A stretch of 64,000 bases of DNA from GCA-2687025 sp964473525. GTDB lineage: Bacteria > Poribacteria > WGA-4E > GCA-2687025. A program made the translations under genes and the position numbers. The notes below the pieces were generated by a model. It did no database searches and was not told the DNA's origin. It worked only from the letters and a program-made list of their open reading frames with translations. The first letter of the stretch is position 1; each line of letters begins with the position of its first letter. The stretch lies in contig CAYYPK010000004.1 of NCBI GenBank assembly GCA_964473525.1, positions 186,001 through 250,000 on the forward strand, in the 5' to 3' direction. Positions 27,901 through 35,582 of the stretch are shown here, in pieces.

Positions 27901-29053
27901 TGCGGACGAGCCGATGCAGACTGCGGTGTTCCAGCGTAAGCTTGGGAACATCTACCGTCAGTCGGGCGACTGGGATGCAGCTGATCAACGGTATGACGAA
28001 GCGTTGACGACCCTCGGCGGCCTGAACGGCGCGGACGAAACCAGGGTCGAGACGGCGCGAGTCCACGACAGCAAGGGCTTCATCTCGTACAGCCGTGGTG
28101 ACTTCGCCGACGGTGACGAGAAATGCCGTGCCGCCCTCGAACTGGTAGACGACCTCCAGGCGCTGGACGTCAAGTGCAGCATCTTCAAGAACCTGGGCAA
28201 CATCAACTTGCGCCTGGGACAGGCGGACGACGCCCTCACCTTCTACACACAGGGCATCGAGTTTGCCGGTCTCATCGGCGACAAGATGCTGGAGTCGCAG
28301 CTCTACAACAACCTGTTCGTCTTGCACCGCATCCAGGCGCGCACGGACGATGCCCTGGAGGCGATTCGCAAAGCGATCGACCTCGGCGAGCAGATGGCGT
28401 TCGCGGACGGGTTGACCGCCCGCTACGCGTCGCTGGGTATGTTCCTGCGCCAGACAGGCGACAACGAGGGCGCGCTCGAGAACCTCAACCACTCCCTCGA
28501 AATCGCAACGCGCATTCAGTCGCCGCAGCGGATCGCCGGGGCGGAGACCTCGCTGGGCACGTACTACTTCTACGTCGAAGACTACGAGCAGTACATCGAG
28601 CACAACCGACGCGCGCTCGAGCCCTGCCGACAGATCGGCGACCGCCAGCGCGAGACGCAGTGTCTCGCGAACATCAGCGACGGTTACCTGTATCTGGGCA
28701 AGGAACACGTTGACGAGGCGGAGCAGTACGCCACCGAGGCCGTGGCGCTCGCCGAGGAAATCAGCATGTCCCAGACCGTCATCGCCGCGAGGAAGAACCT
28801 CGGCGTGGTGTCGTACCTCCGCGAAGAGTACACGGAGGCGCTCAGTCGCTTCCAGAGGGCGCTCGACATGGCGGTGGAAGACAAGACGGTGGACGCGCAA
28901 GCGGAAATCCACCGACTCATGGGCGACACGTACCTCGACATGGGTGACAACGCCAACGCAAGAGACCAACTGACGCAGTCGGCGGACCTCTACGACCAGT
29001 TGGGGTCAGACGCGCGCGCGACGGAGATTCGCGAGCGTATGCCCGACGCGTAA
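24959..29053 (+). CDS. Tandem class III cyclase-AAA ATPase-TPR signalling protein
   Basis: This is a 1364-residue cytoplasmic multidomain protein. After an acidic N-terminus it has two adenylate/guanylate cyclase homology domains (about residues 60-235 and 278-465). An AAA_16-type ATPase follows, with P-loop GEAGYGKS at 513-520 and Walker B IIVALDDLHWLD, then many TPR-like repeats to the end. The cyclase domains are complementary. The first lacks both metal Asp residues (Ser68, Gly114) but keeps Lys110, Asn181 and Arg185. The second has Asp290, Asp336 and Lys332 but Glu415 and Glu419 in place of Asn and Arg. One composite active site is therefore predicted, as in mammalian C1/C2 cyclases. AAA/TPR modules usually sense ligands or partners. 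The second messenger (cAMP most likely from Lys/Thr) is inferred. Confidence 0.93.
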   Translation: MVSSDDQQAEDALSPEEGSATPDALETGHSLTHEEEEALDDEVLAEMEGVEQDETRGGQRTISVIFASIHGFDTESDMHHDEIEEVAMKKAGFDGALTAAIEECGGTIDKIIRGFFMATFGTTNATKDDPVLAVLGGMRMCKIADEYDAEVHVGVNTGHAWVGQIKTERTIDTTVIGDAVNLSARLKTQAAKNQVVCSPDAYEQTKDFFEYEVLRELPPGTLKGIERSMTVYEPIASTEKAESLANLRGGDDDRLAELEEHIPEYLKAKIAEGASRLQGERKMVTLLYSDVSGFTALSEKYATEPELIAEVMNRCHKRLGDIVYKHEGVVDKLVGDEIMAIFGAPIMHEDDPERAILCALEMQEEMGRVSEEVQEELKVPPLSVHIGINTGRVSIGNLIPGSTRMDYTVIGEPTELAEELEDISVGGETIVGQRTYRMTRALYDFEERGPIHIGGKDVPVYLVAGKKEESDSKRGLTEMGDVPMIGRQKQYDQAMACLDAIFDGQSPISTTIGEAGYGKSRLMRETRDALLERGGLWFFGACFPNTEQQGYSLFLRIFESYFDVKDADSESVRRTKLTEKLNEVYDGDTEAVEDILPYIGNMMSITFEGALGDKVGFLDPEQLQRRTFVAIRDLFVHESNRQPIIVALDDLHWLDNVSNDLIYFLLENVYDAPVWFMNIYRPERRDLCWAIAETAAERYAERYTAIAIEPLSPEAQVELCDALLPMGDDGTDIKATIVEKSGGNPFYMEEFIRVLLDDEFIEKQGEVWVLIRDVSEFAVPDTLDQMLSARIDKLPDASKEVLQSASVVGRKFEHDTLMDAVEDASDLDDCLSYLSDLDFVEEATVDPLEYIFGHIVTFEISYSAIVVGRRRQIHQKVGDSFEDRHGDNLNPFIELLAYHYAESTERPKAIHYLGAAGSKARDMFNNKDAVTFYERGLEFVGRVDDPDRDDHLEILDGLGDVYAVLGQYEDGIEAINSAMGLADEPMQTAVFQRKLGNIYRQSGDWDAADQRYDEALTTLGGLNGADETRVETARVHDSKGFISYSRGDFADGDEKCRAALELVDDLQALDVKCSIFKNLGNINLRLGQADDALTFYTQGIEFAGLIGDKMLESQLYNNLFVLHRIQARTDDALEAIRKAIDLGEQMAFADGLTARYASLGMFLRQTGDNEGALENLNHSLEIATRIQSPQRIAGAETSLGTYYFYVEDYEQYIEHNRRALEPCRQIGDRQRETQCLANISDGYLYLGKEHVDEAEQYATEAVALAEEISMSQTVIAARKNLGVVSYLREEYTEALSRFQRALDMAVEDKTVDAQAEIHRLMGDTYLDMGDNANARDQLTQSADLYDQLGSDARATEIRERMPDA

Positions 29054-29071
29054 GCACGTGGATCCACTGGT

Positions 29072-29093
29072 GGGCGGCGCTACGGCGCCGCCC
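29072..29093. terminator. Terminator hairpin between convergent cyclase and mutL genes
   Basis: GGGCGGCGC (29072-29080) pairs with GCGCCGCCC (29085-29093) around a TACG loop and is followed by TTTCC on the + strand. It could end both convergent transcripts. Confidence 0.6.
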
Positions 29094-29120
29094 TTTCCGT
29101 GCCCGTGGACTTCTAGGTGA

Positions 29121-31025
29121 CTAGCGCCGCTGGAAGCGGGACTTGATCTCCATGCGCGGCATGGAGATGATGACGGGCCGCCCATGCGGGCAGTTGAACG
29201 GCAGGCGCGCTTTCGACAGGTCGCTCAGCAGCGCGCGGACCTCGTCCGTCGTGAGCGGATCCCCGGCGCGCACGGACGAGTGACACGCGATCGTCGCCGC
29301 CACGCGCTCCTGGATGACCTCCCAACTCCGCTCTGGATTCAGCTCAGCCTCGACGCGGTCCAGCAGGTCTCGGAACATCTGCTCGCCTTCGCCGGAGCCC
29401 AGCGTCGCCGGGATGCCGCGGATTAGCGCCGTGGACCCGCCGAACGGCTCCGCCTCAATGCCAAAACGTGTCAGCCACGAACGGTGCGCATCGAACCGGA
29501 CCTTCTGGTCGGGCGAAAGCTCGACGGAGATCGGCGTCAGCAGTCCCTGCGACGCTACCGAGCCGGCGCTCATGCGTTGCATGACGCGTTCGTAGTTGAC
29601 CCGCTCTGCGGCGACGTGCTGGTCCACGTAATACAGGTTCTCCGTGTCCGCGACGAGGATGTACGTGTTGTACAGGACGCCCACAAGCTCCAGGCGCTCG
29701 AAATCCAGCAACTCGATCTCCACGGCGCCTGATGCCGTCGCCGTCGTGACGACGGGCGTCCCAAGGCGGCCACGGGCGCCCGCCGTGGATGTCCAGGTCG
29801 CGGGACGCGCGCCTGGTCTGCGGTCAGTCGCTGGTACATGTCTCCCTGCGAGCTCCGCAGCCGGGGAAGGCGTAAGGCCTCCGGCGCTGTACTGCGAGCG
29901 GGCCGGAGGGATGATGCTGTGCGATCTGGGCGTTGGGTAGACGGTGGCGGAGCCGCCGTTCTCGACTTGTGTTGGCGCCGCTGGCTGATCCGCCGGCATC
30001 TCGGATGTCTGGACAGACGGAATGTACCGGTGCTCCGCGATCCCTTGGGCAACCGCCTGGACGATGTTGCGAAACAGCCCACGCTCGTCCTGGAAGCGGA
30101 CCTCGGATTTCGCCGGGTGGACGTTCACATCGACTTTGGACGGGTCCATCGTGATGAACAGGAACGCCACCGGATAGCGCCCCTTCGGCACCACTTCGCG
30201 TAACGCCTCCGACACCGCCGCGCCGATGGTGCGGTCCCGTATGACGCGGTCGTTCAGAAAGAAGAACTGGTGCGACCGGTTCGGCTTCGAGAGATCGGCG
30301 TTGCCGATGTGGCACTCGATCTCCATGCTCTCGAACGTCTTCGTGAACTCGATAAGCGAGTCGGCGAACTCCTTGCCGTACAGCAGACGGATGCGCTCGG
30401 CGCGCGTCTCCGATGCCGCCACGTCGATGAGCGTGCGGTCGTTGTGGACCAGCGTGAAGCGGACGTCCGGGTGCGCCAGCGCCGCCCACTGCACGTGGTT
30501 GACGGTGTGGTTGAGCTCCGTCGTGTCCTTCTTGAGGAATTTCAGACGTGCGGGAACGTTGCGAAACAGTCCCTCGACGGTGACGCGAGTGCCGACCGGA
30601 CAGCCTACCGGGGCGACCTCGGCTGGGCTGCCACCATCGACTGTCACACGCGTGCCTTCGATGGCGTCCGCCGTGCGCGTGAGCATCTCGAAGCGCGCCA
30701 CGGAGGCGATGGACGGTATTGCTTCGCCGCGGAATCCCAGAGTGTCGATAGCAGCCAGGTCGTCCGCTACCTCGAGCTTACTTGTGGCGTGTCGTCGCAA
30801 GCTGAGTCGCGCGTCCTCGCGTGTCATGCCGTGGCCGTCGTCCTGCACGCGCACCAGGCGCTTTCCACCCTCTCGCACCTCGACGCGAATCTCGCGCGCG
30901 CTAGCGTCGAGCGAGTTGTCGAGGAGTTCCTTGACGACCGACGCAGGTCGCTCGACGACCTCCCCAGCCGCGATCTTGTTCGCGACATCGTCGGGCAGAA
31001 CGCGTATGGGCATGGGCATCCTCAC
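29121..31025 (-). CDS. mutL: DNA mismatch repair protein MutL
   Basis: The 634-residue protein has the GHKL ATPase motifs IAAGEVVERPASVVKELLDN, DDGHGM, ATSKL and GFRGEAIPSIASV. The central domain contains RDRTIGAAV and DVNVHPAKSEVRF. The C-terminal dimerisation/endonuclease domain has DQHVAAERVNYE (the DQHA-x2-E-x4-E motif with Val in the fourth position), ACHSSVRAG and CPHGRP, suggesting an active latent nicking endonuclease. It pairs functionally with MutS, which is not in the window. Confidence 0.96.
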   Translation of the reverse strand: MRMPMPIRVLPDDVANKIAAGEVVERPASVVKELLDNSLDASAREIRVEVREGGKRLVRVQDDGHGMTREDARLSLRRHATSKLEVADDLAAIDTLGFRGEAIPSIASVARFEMLTRTADAIEGTRVTVDGGSPAEVAPVGCPVGTRVTVEGLFRNVPARLKFLKKDTTELNHTVNHVQWAALAHPDVRFTLVHNDRTLIDVAASETRAERIRLLYGKEFADSLIEFTKTFESMEIECHIGNADLSKPNRSHQFFFLNDRVIRDRTIGAAVSEALREVVPKGRYPVAFLFITMDPSKVDVNVHPAKSEVRFQDERGLFRNIVQAVAQGIAEHRYIPSVQTSEMPADQPAAPTQVENGGSATVYPTPRSHSIIPPARSQYSAGGLTPSPAAELAGRHVPATDRRPGARPATWTSTAGARGRLGTPVVTTATASGAVEIELLDFERLELVGVLYNTYILVADTENLYYVDQHVAAERVNYERVMQRMSAGSVASQGLLTPISVELSPDQKVRFDAHRSWLTRFGIEAEPFGGSTALIRGIPATLGSGEGEQMFRDLLDRVEAELNPERSWEVIQERVAATIACHSSVRAGDPLTTDEVRALLSDLSKARLPFNCPHGRPVIISMPRMEIKSRFQRR

Positions 31026-31138
31026 GCGGGCAGTGGCGTTCGGCGGGAGCTCTCACATGGGTATCGCGGCCGGCCAGGCGTCTGGGATAGACAACGCGGA
31101 GCCAACTGCTTCGGTTGAGCGTCGGCGGGATGGCGCGT

Positions 31139-32578
31139 CTAGAGCTGCCCTTGGACAATCGTCGTGATGTTCTCGCTCTTGGCGTTCCAGAGTTCGTCAC
31201 GAACGCGAGTCAGGTCCACGGGCGGCAGCTCGAGGTCACGCACGAAGTTCGGCGTGGACTCAGGCGCCTCGCCCAAGCCACGTTGCCCGCCAACGAGCCG
31301 CACTTTATCGTCCGTGCTAAGCACGTGATCGTAGATCGTTTGGAGCGTCCGGTGGTAGCCGGGCGTCTGCCGTAGACGCGCCCACTCGGCGTTCCCCACC
31401 CTCGCTGGGAGGCCGGCGGCATCCTCAACAAGCGCCCGCACGAATTCCCGATCCGCAGTCGCTAGAGCCGCCTCCAGGCTACGGCGACGCGTAGCCGACA
31501 GCTCTATGACGGTAACAGGTTCCGCGGACGCGCTGACGGACGGCTCGCCCGACGCAGCGCCACGGAGCAACGCCAACTGCTCCACTGCGGTCAGCGGCCG
31601 CTCACGCGGCGGCTCAGGGGCGAAGACGACATCCTGCGGCGCGCCGCCATTGTCGTCGGCATCCGCTGGCGGCTCGGCCACTGGCGCCGGTTGGGGGGTC
31701 ACGACGACTGGAGGCTCAGGGTCGGGATCGGGCGCCGGCTCTGGATCGGGCTCCACGTCCACGAGGGGTTCCGTCTCCCTCGCGTCGGCCGTGTCAGGCG
31801 CGGCCGTCACCTGCGTATCCTCTGGAGGGTCGACTACTGGTGGCTCGCCAGGCGCGCCAACGTCGTTCTCGCCGACGGCGGCCACACCCGCGGGCACCTC
31901 GGTCGCCGCAGTCATCTGTAGCGGCCCCTGGTCTGCGGGTAGCTGCAGCAGTTCAGGAGGCGCTGGAGGCCGCTCGCGGAGCTTGAGGAAGGAAACTGAC
32001 ACAGTGCACAGTCCGGCGACCGCCAGCACGAGCGCCACCATGCGTGCGATTTCGTTGTTTCGGCTTCCGGCTGGCTCGGGTCTCCGCGGAGCGGTGACTA
32101 CCACCTCCTTCGGCGCAGGCGCTCGCGCTTCACTTCTGGCGCTCGCCAGGGAGGCCGCCGCCCGGGCCTTTTCCTCCTCGGCGCGCGCGCGCGCTGCCGC
32201 GTTGTCCGCCTCGACTGCCTCGTCCGTATCGACGGGCTCAGATGTTGACGTCTCGTCAGCGGTCTCTCGCGGTGGCGTGTCGTCGCCCGGAGCATCATCT
32301 AGCTCGTCGAGAATGACCTCGGGCGCCGGCGCTGTCTCACCTTCCGCCGGAGCAGCGGCCCCAGCCGCTTCGTCGTCAGCGGACGCCTCGGCCGTCGACG
32401 AGGCTTCCTCGCTGTCGGGGTCCGAGACGTCATCATCTTCCTCGGGCACAACAACGCCCTCGGCCGCTTGCTCGGACGCGGCCGCCATCAGGGCCTCGAA
32501 CTCCTCTTCCTCGGAGGGATCGTCGTCGCCCACGGGTTCTTCGTCGGTAAGCTCTTCGTCGTCGCGGGGCGTATCCAC
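31139..32578 (-). CDS. Acidic, low-complexity single-pass membrane protein
   Basis: The 479-residue product has an Asp/Glu/Ala-rich cytoplasmic part (1-170), one transmembrane segment (about 178-198, RMVALVLAVAGLCTVSVSFL), a Pro/Asp/Glu-rich spacer (about 205-310) and a more folded C-terminal domain (about 330-479, TAVEQLALLRGAASGE onward). The start is a GTG at 32578. I recognise no family; the layout suggests an envelope-spanning protein. It lies upstream of mutL on the same strand. An open 385-codon Ser/Thr-rich frame on the + strand is its mirror. Confidence 0.72.
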   Translation of the reverse strand: MDTPRDDEELTDEEPVGDDDPSEEEEFEALMAAASEQAAEGVVVPEEDDDVSDPDSEEASSTAEASADDEAAGAAAPAEGETAPAPEVILDELDDAPGDDTPPRETADETSTSEPVDTDEAVEADNAAARARAEEEKARAAASLASARSEARAPAPKEVVVTAPRRPEPAGSRNNEIARMVALVLAVAGLCTVSVSFLKLRERPPAPPELLQLPADQGPLQMTAATEVPAGVAAVGENDVGAPGEPPVVDPPEDTQVTAAPDTADARETEPLVDVEPDPEPAPDPDPEPPVVVTPQPAPVAEPPADADDNGGAPQDVVFAPEPPRERPLTAVEQLALLRGAASGEPSVSASAEPVTVIELSATRRRSLEAALATADREFVRALVEDAAGLPARVGNAEWARLRQTPGYHRTLQTIYDHVLSTDDKVRLVGGQRGLGEAPESTPNFVRDLELPPVDLTRVRDELWNAKSENITTIVQGQL

Positions 32579-32707
32579 GCTCAGTGTCCACTCCCAGACT
32601 GGCTACGAGCGCCCCGGCCGGCGCCGCGCCTACTTGGCATCAGATCGCGCAGGCACATTGTAGGGCGCCCTGCGGCGGCGTTCAACGGCCCGGCCGCACG
32701 AGTAGGA

Positions 32708-33481
32708 CTAGGCGCCGTCGAACGTAAGCTCGGCGAGGGAGGTGATCCCCAACGTGTCCGTGCGCAAGCTGCGGTCGATTGGGGTCCACGCCTGCGTCGG
32801 CGCGCCGATCTTGGGCTCGTACGGCGTGTCGGCGTGCGGAGCAACAACCCCGTTAAGTCCCACGCGTGGATGCGGCGACCTGTTGTGCGACGACCCGTGC
32901 GCCAGCAGGTAGTGCATGAAGATGACATCACCGGCGGAGCCCGGCAAAGGGATGGGGTCAGCGTAGTCCAGATCCGGCACGCTCGTCGCGCCGTTTGGGG
33001 TCGCGCCGGCGCCCAGCCAGTGTTCCAACAACACGCGGTGGCTCCCGGGCCTAACGGCTGTCGCGCCGCCGTGTTCGCATGTGTCCGTCAGATAAGCGAG
33101 CAGCACCATGTAGCGGTGGCCTGGCCACAGCGTCGTGACGTCGATGCCGTCGATGTGGAAACCCATCGGCTCGAACTCAATGGCGCCAGCGCGGGGGAAG
33201 TTGATGACAGGACTGTAGCCGCCTCCCCGGCGGATGCCCGGACCAGCCAGACCCTCCGCGATGATGTCCGTGTCGGGCGTGCGACACGGCTTCATGAGCG
33301 GGCTGATTTCGTGGGGCACGATGATCGTGTCGTCCGACCACGTCGCCCCGTCGTCCGGGTCGATGCCCAGTTCCCGCCAGATGGTCGCCAGCGCGGCTTC
33401 GACGGTTTCAGGGGGAATAAGCCCGCGCGCGACCACATATCCATCGCGGACGAACCGTGCGATATCGGTACCCGTTAGCAT
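32708..33481 (-). CDS. Phytanoyl-CoA dioxygenase (PhyH) family protein
   Basis: The 257-residue Fe(II)/2-oxoglutarate-type enzyme opens with FVRDGYVVARGLIPPETVEA. The HxD is HID (GFHIDGIDVTTLW), and the distal metal/2OG region is MHYLLAHGSSHNRSPHPRVG. GAGGAA lies just before the ATG at 33481. It follows the aldose epimerase gene by 20 nt in a probable operon, which suggests action on a sugar or polyol derivative. The substrate is unknown. Confidence 0.92.
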   Translation of the reverse strand: MLTGTDIARFVRDGYVVARGLIPPETVEAALATIWRELGIDPDDGATWSDDTIIVPHEISPLMKPCRTPDTDIIAEGLAGPGIRRGGGYSPVINFPRAGAIEFEPMGFHIDGIDVTTLWPGHRYMVLLAYLTDTCEHGGATAVRPGSHRVLLEHWLGAGATPNGATSVPDLDYADPIPLPGSAGDVIFMHYLLAHGSSHNRSPHPRVGLNGVVAPHADTPYEPKIGAPTQAWTPIDRSLRTDTLGITSLAELTFDGA

Positions 33482-33501
33482 GCGTTCCTCATCGGGGCAG
33501 G

Positions 33502-34503
33502 CTACGTCGGCTCCGCGACGATGCGCATCGTACCAGTGAACGTGTCCTCGGGCGCCAACTCGATAAGACCCACGTTCAGACCGCGCGCGGTGAGGTTAGG
33601 CGCGTCCGTTGGACAGGTGTACGGCTCGAAGCAGATGGCCCGGCGCCCTGGTGGCGTGTACACGACGAGCTCGCGGAACACCGCGTCACTCTCGACGACG
33701 GTGCGTAGCCCGATGCCCCGGTCGTCGACAATGCAGCGCGAGAGACCGTCCGCGTCGGTGACTACCCGCGTGAACACGTCGTCGAATCGCATGCCCTCCG
33801 CGGAGCGGCCCTCCCGCAGGTCGTACTCGCCGCTCACGCCATGGATATCACCGGTGGGGAGGAACTCGTCTAGCTCCCAGTAGCCAGCCGCTGGGACGGT
33901 GACGATGCAGTCGCCTGGCTCGGTCTCGCTGGCGATGGGAGCGGAGAAGTACGGGTGGAACCCGACGCCCATGGGCATGGGCGCCTGACCCGTGTTTGTC
34001 GCGGAGAAGCGCAGGGACAGCGAGCTGTCCCGAAGGGTGTACGTGGCGACGAGCTGAAACGGGAACGGATACTGCTCGCCGATCTCGTCGTGATCCAGCG
34101 AGTCGAAGCTCATCGAGCACACCGCGCCGTCGGGAGTCGCGGCGACTTGCTCGGCCTGCCACGGGCGGTTAAACACTAAGCCGTGGATGTGGTTCCTGCC
34201 GGGGCCTGAGTTGGCGAACTGGTACGTCTCGCCTTCGTACGTCCACCGGCCGTCGCGTATGCGGTTCGGAAACGGGAAGAGGATCGGTATGCCACGTCCG
34301 GCCAGGCCCTCCGCAAGCAGGGCGAGCGCGGGCGGCTCCTCGAGGATGTGTCGAGGCGTGCCCTCGTGACTGACGCGGTACTCGAAGCACGTGGCTCCGA
34401 GGGCGGGCGCGATGCGGGCCCGCTGTTCGCGCGCGACGTCACACAGTTCGACGACCGCGTAGCCGTCCTGCTCCGATTCGCGTGCCGTGTAGCTAAGGGG
34501 CAT
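33502..34503 (-). CDS. Aldose 1-epimerase (galactose mutarotase) family protein
   Basis: The 333-residue beta-sandwich protein shows family segments FPFPNRIRDGRWTYEGETYQ, HIHGLVFNRPW with a candidate catalytic His, and MGVGFHPYFSAP. It would interconvert alpha and beta anomers of aldoses or act on sugar phosphates. The ATG at 34503 gives a family-like N-terminus (MPLSYTARES). The open frame to 34614 would add 37 atypical residues. It probably forms an operon with the PhyH gene downstream. Confidence 0.9.
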   Translation of the reverse strand: MPLSYTARESEQDGYAVVELCDVAREQRARIAPALGATCFEYRVSHEGTPRHILEEPPALALLAEGLAGRGIPILFPFPNRIRDGRWTYEGETYQFANSGPGRNHIHGLVFNRPWQAEQVAATPDGAVCSMSFDSLDHDEIGEQYPFPFQLVATYTLRDSSLSLRFSATNTGQAPMPMGVGFHPYFSAPIASETEPGDCIVTVPAAGYWELDEFLPTGDIHGVSGEYDLREGRSAEGMRFDDVFTRVVTDADGLSRCIVDDRGIGLRTVVESDAVFRELVVYTPPGRRAICFEPYTCPTDAPNLTARGLNVGLIELAPEDTFTGTMRIVAEPT

Positions 34504-34706
34504 CGGTGTGCCGTCTCCGTGTTGAGCCGCGGGGTTGGGACACGGGCGGGCGATCCCGTGTCCGCCGCGCCAGTCTAGCAGAACGTGGCGACCGTACGGA
34601 ACCCACCGTGGCACGGCTTATGCAACCGCTCAGCTTGCCGTCGTGTATTCATTCGGTGTGACGACGGCGCGCGTGACGGCGTCAGACCAACAGAGGGAGC
34701 CGGTCC

Positions 34707-35531
34707 ATGCAGTGCGTCGTGTTTCCGAAGTTCTTCCAGGAGCTGTCTGCCGCGGATCTAGCCAGTACCCTGAGCGACATTGGCTTCGATGGCGTCGACG
34801 TCATGCTACGAGACGGCTACTGGGTAGAGGCTGGCTCCGTCGCGGCCCAGCTACCCCAATTCGTCGGCGTGATGCACGATTTCGGGCTTACCGCGGAGAA
34901 CGCGACGACCCCCTACCTCGACCCCAACGACCCCTACGTCGAACGGGAAGTGGCGTGCCTCGCCGAGAACGGAGTGCGACAGTTCCGCTTGGAACACATG
35001 CGCTACGAGGGCGCAGGCACGTATCAGAAGGCGTTGGACGCGGCGCGCCGCAAGCTAGACGTGTTCGCCGCGATGGGAGAGCGCCATGGCATACGGGCGT
35101 TCATCCAGACGCACGGCGGGTCCATACACCCCAGCGCATCGGCTTCGCGAAGGCTCGTTGACGGATTCGATCCCCGCTACATCGGCGTACACCATGATCC
35201 TGGGAACATGATCTGCCAGGAGGGCTACGAGAACTGGGCCATGGGCGTCGATATCCTGGGCGAGTACCTGTGTATGGTCGGAGTCAAGAACGCGGGCGTC
35301 TTCCAGCGGCCGGCTGGGACGACGTTCGAGATGCGATGGGGCCGTGAGTGGACCACGCTGGCGGAGGGAGTCGTTGATTACGGGACGGTCCTCGCCGCAC
35401 TCAACGACGCCGGCTTCGACGGGCCGCTCTGCATGCACAACTTCTACGACCGAGGCATGGACGCGCTCATCGCGCAGACGACCCGCGACCTGCAACACCT
35501 GCGACGCCTGAGCGACCAAACGGCGACATGA
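34707..35531 (+). CDS. Sugar phosphate isomerase/epimerase (AP endonuclease 2-type TIM barrel)
   Basis: The 274-residue xylose-isomerase-like TIM barrel has the metal-site segments expected of the family: FRLEHMRYEG with a Glu ligand, THGGSIHPSAS, GVHHDPGNMIC with His/Asp ligands, and the late PLCMHNFYD. GGGAG precedes the ATG. It is divergent from the epimerase/PhyH operon and probably belongs to the same sugar-handling set. The substrate is unknown. Confidence 0.9.
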   Translation: MQCVVFPKFFQELSAADLASTLSDIGFDGVDVMLRDGYWVEAGSVAAQLPQFVGVMHDFGLTAENATTPYLDPNDPYVEREVACLAENGVRQFRLEHMRYEGAGTYQKALDAARRKLDVFAAMGERHGIRAFIQTHGGSIHPSASASRRLVDGFDPRYIGVHHDPGNMICQEGYENWAMGVDILGEYLCMVGVKNAGVFQRPAGTTFEMRWGREWTTLAEGVVDYGTVLAALNDAGFDGPLCMHNFYDRGMDALIAQTTRDLQHLRRLSDQTAT

Positions 35532-35582
35532 TCGCGGGCTCGCGTGTATAGTTCACTCCACCCAGCCCATGGAGAGAACTGC

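Noticed and set aside
31506..32663. 385-codon Ser/Thr/Gly-rich frame on the + strand
   Set aside because: It is the mirror of the acidic low-complexity gene 31139-32578 and has no SD or signal peptide.
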